Shown here: positions 33,247-38,639 of the stretch, in pieces
Layout of the letters: the number at the start of each line of letters is the position of its first letter
Numbering within the stretch: the first letter of the stretch is position 1
Source: Bacillota bacterium
GTDB lineage: Bacteria > Bacillota > Clostridia > Acetivibrionales > JAMNYG01
Assembly (NCBI GenBank): GCA_023622945.1
Contig: JAMNYG010000200.1
Coordinates: 1-38,639, forward strand
DNA length: 38,639 bases
Direction of reading: 5' to 3'
Translations under genes and position numbers: made by a program
The notes under the pieces: model-generated
Told to the model about the DNA's origin: nothing
The model's database searches: none
What the model saw: only the letters and a program-made list of their open reading frames with translations

Positions 33247-34467
33247 ATGCTGCTTATAAAAAATGGGAAAATCTTTACCATGGCAGGTAAGACTTATGAA
33301 AACGGATATATTCTCATCGACAAAGGGAAAATAATAGAGACGGGCAATGGTTCCTGGGAACCTGGAAGCAGAACTTGCCAAAGCGAAGCGGATAAAAGCT
33401 GTGACAGCAGCCAGCTTAAAATAATAGATGCAAAAGGCAGATATGTACTTCCCGGGTTTATAGATGCCCATTGTCACGTTGGCATGTGGGAGGATGCTGT
33501 AGGGTTTGAGGGCGCAGACGGGAATGAGATGACCGACCCCGTGACACCGCATCTTAGAGCTATAGACGGAGTATATTACAAGGACAGATCCTTTGCTGAA
33601 GCTCTTGAGTACGGAGTAACTACGGCTGTTACCGGCCCGGGAAGCGCAAATGTTATCGGTGGACAGTTTGCTGCGCTGAAAACCTATGGCAACCGGCTTG
33701 AGGACATGATACTGAAGGAACCTGTAGCCATGAAGGTGGCTTTTGGAGAGAACCCAAAAACCGTTTACGGCGGAAATAAGAAATCTCCCATGACACGCAT
33801 GGCAACGGCTGCCATATTGAGGGAGAATCTCATAAAGGCCAGGCAGTACAAGCAAAAGCTGGAAGATTACTATAAGGATAAGGAAAAGAACCAAAAACCT
33901 GATTTCGACATGAAAATGGAAGCTCTTTTGATGGTTCTGAACGGGGAGATTCCTCTGAAGGCCCATGCCCATAGAGCCGATGATATTCTTACGGCCATCA
34001 GGATTGCAAAGGAATTCAATTTGAAAATAACACTGGAGCACTGCACCGAGGGACATCTGATAAAAGACATTCTGTTGGAAGAAGGGATACCGGTTGTAAT
34101 AGGGCCATCCTTATCCGACAGATCAAAGATTGAGCTGAGGAACCAAAGCCTGAAAACCCCGGGTATACTGTCAAAAGCCGGAGTAAAGGTTGCCATTATG
34201 ACCGACCATCCGGTGATACCTCTCAAGTACCTGGGCCTTTGTGCTGCCATGGCAGTGAAGGAAGGCATGCCTGAGGAAGATGCATTAAAGGCTATAACCA
34301 TAAACGCAGCTGAGATTGCAGGTATCAGCGACAGGGTAGGAAGCATTGAAGCAGGAAAGGATGCCGATATAGTGATATTCAGCGGACATCCCTTCGAATT
34401 CAGATCAAAAGTTGACATGACAATAATTAACGGTAGTGTGGTTTATGAGAGATGTGAAAATGAATAG
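33247..34467 (+). CDS. Amidohydrolase, imidazolonepropionase-like
   Basis: The 406-aa enzyme belongs to the metal-dependent amidohydrolase superfamily. Metal-site residues appear in GFIDAHCHVGMWED, KAHAHRADD, LEHCTEGH and IMTDHPV. It begins with the typical small beta domain LLIKNGKIFTMAGKTYENGYILIDKGKI and ends AGKDADIVIFSGHPFE. ATG 33247 follows GGAGG; the track ATG at 33232 overlaps that site. The substrate cannot be told. It overlaps tsaE by 8 nt, so it is probably cotranscribed. Confidence 0.88.
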   Translation: MLLIKNGKIFTMAGKTYENGYILIDKGKIIETGNGSWEPGSRTCQSEADKSCDSSQLKIIDAKGRYVLPGFIDAHCHVGMWEDAVGFEGADGNEMTDPVTPHLRAIDGVYYKDRSFAEALEYGVTTAVTGPGSANVIGGQFAALKTYGNRLEDMILKEPVAMKVAFGENPKTVYGGNKKSPMTRMATAAILRENLIKARQYKQKLEDYYKDKEKNQKPDFDMKMEALLMVLNGEIPLKAHAHRADDILTAIRIAKEFNLKITLEHCTEGHLIKDILLEEGIPVVIGPSLSDRSKIELRNQSLKTPGILSKAGVKVAIMTDHPVIPLKYLGLCAAMAVKEGMPEEDALKAITINAAEIAGISDRVGSIEAGKDADIVIFSGHPFEFRSKVDMTIINGSVVYERCENE

Positions 34468-34936
34468 GACAAATGTGACAATCAAAACCTTTTCCAGGGA
34501 TGAAACGGCCGAAGCGGGAAGAAAGCTTGGCAGGCTTCTTGAAGCCGGAGACGTTGTGTGTCTTTCAGGAGACATCGGGACAGGCAAAACGGTTTTTACA
34601 GGCGGAATAGCAGAAGGGCTGGGGATAAGCGGCTATATAACCAGCCCTACTTTTACCATCGTCAATGAATATGAAGGCAGAATACCTTTTTACCATTTTG
34701 ATGTATACAGGATAAACGATCCTGATGAAATGTTTGAAATAGGCTTCGAGGAATATATTGACGGCAGGGGAGTTGTGGTCATTGAGTGGGCTGATGTCAT
34801 AAAGGACATACTGCCCCGGGAACATATATGGGTGGAAATCAGTAAAGATCTGAAAGGTGACTATAATATAAGAAACATCACAATTGAATTCAGGGGAGAA
34901 AAGTACCAGCAGATTGCCGACAGTTTGGAACCGTAA
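34460..34936 (+). CDS. tsaE: tRNA t6A biosynthesis ATPase TsaE
   Basis: TsaE is the ATPase required with TsaB and TsaD for the N6-threonylcarbamoyl modification of A37 in tRNAs decoding ANN codons. It has the P-loop GDIGTGKTVF, SPTFTIVNEYEG and HFDVYRINDPDE. From ATG 34460 it is 158 aa, a usual length; ATG 34445 is an alternative. The start overlaps the amidohydrolase stop. Confidence 0.95.
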   Translation: MNRTNVTIKTFSRDETAEAGRKLGRLLEAGDVVCLSGDIGTGKTVFTGGIAEGLGISGYITSPTFTIVNEYEGRIPFYHFDVYRINDPDEMFEIGFEEYIDGRGVVVIEWADVIKDILPREHIWVEISKDLKGDYNIRNITIEFRGEKYQQIADSLEP

Positions 34937-34964
34937 AAAATAAACAGTCAGAAAGGAAATTCCC

Positions 34965-35693
34965 ATGAAAGTGCTTGCAGTTGACACATCGTCCCTGGTG
35001 GCGGCAGTTGCCGTAATGGACGGCCCAAAGCTGCTGGGGGAATATATAATAAACCACAAGAAAACCCATTCTCAAAAACTCATGCCCATGATAAAGGAAA
35101 TCATGGACAGTATTGAACTTGATCCTGAAGAAATTGATATTTTTGCAGCATCCATAGGTCCGGGCTCATTTACAGGTCTTAGAATAGGAATAACCACCAT
35201 AAAGGCTATGGCTTATGCAGTGGGAAAACCTGTCGTAGGAGTACCGACCCTTGATGCCCTGGCATATAATGTTCCTGTGCCGGATGCATTGATCTGCCCG
35301 ATAATGGATGCAAGAAACAACCAGGTATACACAGCCGTTTATAAATGGGAAAGAGATATCCCCGTCAAAGTGACCGAATACATGGGTATTGAAATATCCG
35401 AGCTTGTTAAAATAGTGAAAGGCAAGAACTGCAAAACCATATTCAACGGGGACGCAGTGGAAATTCACAGGGAATTTATAGAGAGAGAACTAGGCGAATA
35501 TTGTTGTTTCGCTCCTGCCATCCTTATGTTGCAGAAAGCATCCTCTGTGGCAGCCCTTGCTCTTGCCAGGGCGTCTGAAGGAATGCTGGAGACATGTTTT
35601 GACCTGGTACCCTTTTATTTGCGTAAGTCCCAGGCCGAACAGGAATATGAAAGAAGAAGACTGCGGGGAGAAAACAATGCAGAAACGGATTGA
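34965..35693 (+). CDS. tsaB: tRNA t6A biosynthesis protein TsaB
   Basis: TsaB (242 aa) is an inactive-kinase-fold partner that binds TsaD. VLAVDTSSLVAAVAVMDG and the hallmark SIGPGSFTGLRIG are clear, followed by VVGVPTLDALAYNV. The third component, TsaD, is not in the window but is often farther along such operons. AGAAAGGAAAT precedes the ATG. Confidence 0.95.
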   Translation: MKVLAVDTSSLVAAVAVMDGPKLLGEYIINHKKTHSQKLMPMIKEIMDSIELDPEEIDIFAASIGPGSFTGLRIGITTIKAMAYAVGKPVVGVPTLDALAYNVPVPDALICPIMDARNNQVYTAVYKWERDIPVKVTEYMGIEISELVKIVKGKNCKTIFNGDAVEIHREFIERELGEYCCFAPAILMLQKASSVAALALARASEGMLETCFDLVPFYLRKSQAEQEYERRRLRGENNAETD

Positions 35694-35698
35694 TCGGG

Positions 35699-36148
35699 AT
35701 GATTGATGTTGAGGTTGTAAAAATGACCGCTGAACATATAGATGACGTAATGGTCATAGAAAAGCTGAGTTTCAGCACGCCCTGGTCAAGGGATGCTTTT
35801 GTGGAGGAAATATCCAACAACAAGTTCGCAAGGTATTTGTGTGCCAGGGCAAACGGCAAGGTTATCGGTTATGCGGGTTTCTGGAAAGTTTGTGATGAAG
35901 GCCACATAACCAATATTGCAGTTCATCCTGAATTCAGGAAGAACAAGGTCGGAAGTATCTTGATGGAGAGGCTGCTTGATGCGGCAGTAAAAGAAGGGGT
36001 CACCGCAGTCACCCTTGAGGTGCGGAAAAGCAACATTGCAGCCCAGAACCTATATAAGAAATTCGGGTTTAAGGTGGCGGGAATAAGAAAAGGGTACTAT
36101 GCAGACAACGGGGAAGATGCATTAATAATGTGGAAATATTTTACCTGA
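35699..36148 (+). CDS. rimI: Ribosomal-protein-alanine N-acetyltransferase RimI
   Basis: A GNAT-fold acetyltransferase of 149 aa. The acetyl-CoA motif is HPEFRKNKVGSILMERLL, and LEVRKSNIAAQNLYKKFGFKVAGIRKGYY is typical of RimI, which acetylates the N-terminal alanine of S18. The start is uncertain; ATG 35699 is used rather than the TTG at 35690 that overlaps the tsaB stop. Neither has a good ribosome site, so translation is probably coupled to tsaB. Confidence 0.9.
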   Translation: MIDVEVVKMTAEHIDDVMVIEKLSFSTPWSRDAFVEEISNNKFARYLCARANGKVIGYAGFWKVCDEGHITNIAVHPEFRKNKVGSILMERLLDAAVKEGVTAVTLEVRKSNIAAQNLYKKFGFKVAGIRKGYYADNGEDALIMWKYFT

Positions 36149-36176
36149 AAGTGACCGGAAACACGCAAGGGATTCG

Positions 36177-36224
36177 GGCAGTGCAGCTGCATAATAAAAT
36201 ATTGAAAAGCTGCATTGCCTTTTA
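36177..36224 (+). terminator. Terminator after rimI
   Basis: GGCAGTGCAGCT (36177-36188) and AGCTGCATTGCC (36208-36219) form a 12-bp stem with one G-U pair and a 19-nt loop, followed by TTTTATAATAA. It ends the tsa-rimI transcript. A second short repeat GCTGAAA/TTTCAGC follows near 36236-36270. Confidence 0.7.
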
Positions 36225-36434
36225 TAATAAGTTCTGCTGAAAATATAATTCCGGCGGCTTTCAGCAAAAATCCGCTGCATAATGATTAATTCCTCTTATG
36301 AACATTGGTATAATTCCGGTCTATGTTCAGACAAATCCTGTTGATGACACGTAATAATACATAAACAGAAGTTTTACGAAAAGATCCTTAAAATAAGGTT
36401 TAATGTTTTTTACGGGCAGGGAGGTGAAGAACAT

Positions 36435-36992
36435 TTGGAAGGGTTAACCGATCAGGAATTGATTGAACTTTGCCTGAATGGAAGAAAGGATGCTTTTGAA
36501 GAAATAGTAACCCGATATAAGAAATTGATTTTCAGCGTAGTGTTCAATTTCATAAATGACAAGGAAGAGGCAAGCGACGTAGCGCAGGAAGTCTTTATAC
36601 GGATATACAACTCCCTGCACCGTTATAACCCCAAATACAAGTTTTCCACCTGGTCGGTCAAAATTGCCACAAACCTTTGCCTGGATGTTCTTCGCAAAAA
36701 AAGGATCAGTTCCTCTCCCATTGATGAAATCGCGGGCACTGTAAAAAGTACCGACACACCTGAGGAAGACTGTATTAAGGATGAGCAAAGCAGGATGGTA
36801 AGAGAGGCTATAGCCCAGCTGCCTGAAAAGTACAGGGTTCTTATTATAATGTTCCACCAGAACGGCTTATCGTATGAAGAAATTTCAAAGGTGCTGAACC
36901 AACCTATGACCATAATTAAAAACAGACTTTACAGGGCGAGAATAATGCTCAGGAAGAAGCTGGAGCCGTATATAAGGGAGGAGATATTGTGA
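36435..36992 (+). CDS. ECF-type RNA polymerase sigma factor
   Basis: The 185-aa protein has sigma regions 2 (KKLIFSVVFNFINDKEEASDVAQEVFIRIYNSLHRY..FSTWSVKIATNLCLD) and 4 (LPEKYRVLIIMFHQNGLSYEEISKVLNQPMTIIKNRLYRAR), without regions 1 and 3, as in ECF sigma factors. The TTG start follows GGGAGGTGAAG. Its stop overlaps the anti-sigma start. SigW-like sigma factors of this kind respond to envelope stress (family knowledge). Confidence 0.93.
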   Translation: MEGLTDQELIELCLNGRKDAFEEIVTRYKKLIFSVVFNFINDKEEASDVAQEVFIRIYNSLHRYNPKYKFSTWSVKIATNLCLDVLRKKRISSSPIDEIAGTVKSTDTPEEDCIKDEQSRMVREAIAQLPEKYRVLIIMFHQNGLSYEEISKVLNQPMTIIKNRLYRARIMLRKKLEPYIREEIL

Positions 36993-37558
36993 ATTGTAAA
37001 CTGGCAGAGGAATATATAATGAAGTTTTTTGACAGTGAACTGAATGATGTTGAAAACAGTTATCTCAAGCAGCATCTTGAAATTTGCGAAAGATGCAGGA
37101 GAGAATTTGACACCATGAAGGAAATCTTTGATTCCCTCAGCCAAACCATGGTTGTTGAGCCTCCCGAAGACTTTGAGAAGAAAGTTATGGCAAGAATAAA
37201 CTCAATGGAGATGACAGACAGAAGAATTGCCGAGAACAGTTTTGCCTTCCTTTATGCGGGGATTGCTCTGATGGTGCTGACAGCTTCGGTAACCGTCTAT
37301 GAGTTTTTGAGATATGTAGACATAAGTCAGCTTGTCATGAGATTTGAAACTGTTTCGGGTTTTATGTCGATGCTGTTTGGCGCGATAAGAAACTTTATCG
37401 TATTGGTTTCAGGGATACAGAAAGGCTTGTATCATGCTGCAGTGGCAGTTGCTGACTCGTTTTATCATGTGTTTTCAATATCGGCGGGAATTCTGCTGAT
37501 TGTGTACGGTGTTTTTACAAGCCGGCGTGTTAAGGCCAATAACGGAGGTGCAAGATGA
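36989..37558 (+). CDS. Zinc-finger anti-sigma factor
   Basis: The 189-aa protein has the anti-sigma zinc motif (HLEICERC, HxxxCxxC) near residues 29-36 in its cytoplasmic N-terminus, with two hydrophobic segments further on (around 85-105 and 160-180). It should hold the sigma factor at the membrane until a signal releases it. The GTG start overlaps the sigma stop (GTGA), and its own stop overlaps the next gene in ATGA, which indicates a three-gene operon. Confidence 0.9.
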   Translation: MNCKLAEEYIMKFFDSELNDVENSYLKQHLEICERCRREFDTMKEIFDSLSQTMVVEPPEDFEKKVMARINSMEMTDRRIAENSFAFLYAGIALMVLTASVTVYEFLRYVDISQLVMRFETVSGFMSMLFGAIRNFIVLVSGIQKGLYHAAVAVADSFYHVFSISAGILLIVYGVFTSRRVKANNGGAR

Positions 37559-38457
37559 AAAGGCTTGCAGCATTTGTACTGGCGGTTATTCTGATGACTA
37601 TGCTCATTGCCGGAACACCCGCATATGCTGAAAAAAACCTGGAACTCCCGCGGGTGGGAGATCAGATCAGCATATTGCGGGACATAAGCATCGATAAAAA
37701 GGTAAGGGGAGATGTTATATCCATCGGCGGTGACGTTGCCATACGTGACAGTGTATCCGGTGACGTAGTCTCATTGTTCGGAGATACAATTGTAGATGCA
37801 GAAATAAACGGAGATATAGTGGTGGTGTTCGGAAATATAAAGTTGACTGACAGGGCTGTGGTAAGGGGTGATCTGGTTGCCATAGGGACCGTAGAAAGGC
37901 ATGGAATGTCCGTCGTTGAGGGGCAGGAGGTAAATATTGACATTGAAATTTTGCCCTTCACCAAAACAGCCGTTGGCATTTTGCTGCTCTTATTTCCTTG
38001 CTTTGTGTTTTTGCTGGGGTTGCCCCTTATAGCTATATTCAGGGACCGTTTTTATAATATCTCCATAATGATTTTCAATAATGTGATAAGAAGAACTGCC
38101 TTGGGTTTTCCTGTGTTTATTGGCTTTACTCTGTTCCTTCCTCTTCTTGCCATAACTGTTATAGGTCCTTTGTTTTACCTGGTAATGATTGCAGCGGCTG
38201 AAGCGGTTACCGGAATACTGATCGGAAGTTGTTTAGTCAGGACGTTTAGTTTTAAGCCGAGGGTGTTTCTCGAGTATGGAATCGGATTTGCGGTAATGAC
38301 TTTACTCAAAGCAGCCTTGGTAATCCTGCTTCTGAAAACAGAAGCGACGGCTTTTATAGTCGGTTATGTCTTAATGGTGTTGTTCATAAATTCTTTCGGA
38401 TTAGGAACCCTTATCTCCACAAAGTTTGGATCTTTTTCCGCCGGACAGGACCGATAA
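37555..38457 (+). CDS. Bactofilin-like repeat membrane protein
   Basis: The 300-aa protein has a signal peptide (cleavage likely after PAYA), then a beta-helical repeat of GDV/GDI units (KKVRGDVISIGGDVAIRDSVSGDV..) over residues 40-115, similar to polymer-forming bactofilin domains, then four or five membrane helices to the C-terminus. As the last gene of a sigma/anti-sigma operon it is likely an envelope structural or sensing protein in that regulon (inference). A terminator overlaps its stop codon. Confidence 0.8.
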   Translation: MKRLAAFVLAVILMTMLIAGTPAYAEKNLELPRVGDQISILRDISIDKKVRGDVISIGGDVAIRDSVSGDVVSLFGDTIVDAEINGDIVVVFGNIKLTDRAVVRGDLVAIGTVERHGMSVVEGQEVNIDIEILPFTKTAVGILLLLFPCFVFLLGLPLIAIFRDRFYNISIMIFNNVIRRTALGFPVFIGFTLFLPLLAITVIGPLFYLVMIAAAEAVTGILIGSCLVRTFSFKPRVFLEYGIGFAVMTLLKAALVILLLKTEATAFIVGYVLMVLFINSFGLGTLISTKFGSFSAGQDR

Positions 38458-38470
38458 GGTTCTTTTTTTT
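38447..38470 (+). terminator. Terminator overlapping the stop codon
   Basis: AGGACC (38447-38452), loop GATAA, GGTTCT (38458-38463) with a G-U pair, then a run of T. The loop contains the TAA stop of the previous gene, so the last codons are part of the terminator. It should end the sigma-factor operon. Confidence 0.75.
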
Positions 38471-38560
38471 TGCTAAAAATCACATATCCAGAGAATAAAT
38501 AAAATTTTCGTACTTTACAATAATAATTTCTAAGGATGCGAAAAGAACAGGAGGATTTCA

Positions 38561-38639
38561 ATGAACACCAGGGTGATTACCGGGTCCGGGAGGCTCGGAA
38601 TTTTATGCATCCTGCTGATGGCTCTGCTGATATTTACAG
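38561..38639 (+). CDS. Start of an exported or membrane protein (cut by window end)
   Basis: ATG 38561 follows a CAGGAGG site. The 26 codons visible read MNTRVITGSGRLGILCILLMALLIFT, a short basic segment followed by a hydrophobic helix, which looks like a signal peptide or membrane anchor. The rest is beyond the window, so the function cannot be stated. Confidence 0.7.
   Translation, partial: MNTRVITGSGRLGILCILLMALLIFT

Noticed and set aside
33184-34056. 290-aa minus-strand ORF
   Set aside because: It is a shadow of the amidohydrolase gene, which has clear catalytic motifs on the + strand.
1-38639. Search for tRNA, rRNA, CRISPR arrays and insertion sequences
   Set aside because: No cloverleaf, repeat-spacer array or transposase was found by eye.

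Overview
The window is a low-GC Gram-positive chromosome segment from the class Clostridia. It carries a complete S10-spc-alpha ribosomal superoperon in Firmicute order, with strong Shine-Dalgarno sites and many TTG/GTG starts. The gene set (zinc-type adenylate kinase, KOW protein between map and infA, rplQ-ecfA1-ecfA2-ecfT block, ROK glucokinase near truA) resembles the thermophilic cellulolytic Acetivibrio/Hungateiclostridium group. That placement is inference from content and order, not from a search. All genes called are on the + strand.

Region 1 (1-16900): a terminator from an upstream unit, a clear promoter and a roughly 275-nt structured leader. Then rpsJ rplC rplD rplW rplB rpsS rplV rpsC rplP rpmC rpsQ rplN rplX rplE rpsN rpsH rplF rplR rpsE rpmD rplO secY adk map, a KOW protein, infA rpmJ rpsM rpsK rpsD rpoA rplQ. 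L22 and L17 are both enlarged by about 50 residues.

Region 2 (17143-25807): an ECF transporter energy module (ecfA1-ecfA2-ecfT), then three sugar-related genes (a divergent ROK-like kinase-fold protein, a PIG-L deacetylase and a ROK glucokinase), then truA, rplM and rpsI. The sugar genes sit between ecfT and truA, which are often close neighbours in Firmicutes. A candidate structured RNA precedes the glucokinase.

Region 3 (26058-32973) is the most interesting part. Its more AT-rich genes encode a DUF5305-like membrane protein, a DUF1102-like secreted protein, an ER/SipW-type Ser-His signal peptidase with an extra C-terminal domain, a second DUF1102-like protein with a long acidic tail, and a NarL-type histidine kinase/response regulator pair. 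Two sequences matching the class II cyclic di-GMP riboswitch precede the acidic protein and the kinase. In each, the P1 stem and an intrinsic terminator share the same CCAA bases, so ligand binding should turn expression on. I read this as a c-di-GMP-induced surface or matrix protein export system with archaeal-type parts.

Region 4 (33247-38639): an amidohydrolase, tsaE-tsaB-rimI (tRNA t6A synthesis and ribosomal-type acetyltransferase), an ECF sigma factor/zinc anti-sigma pair with a bactofilin-like membrane protein, and the start of another exported or membrane protein cut by the window end.
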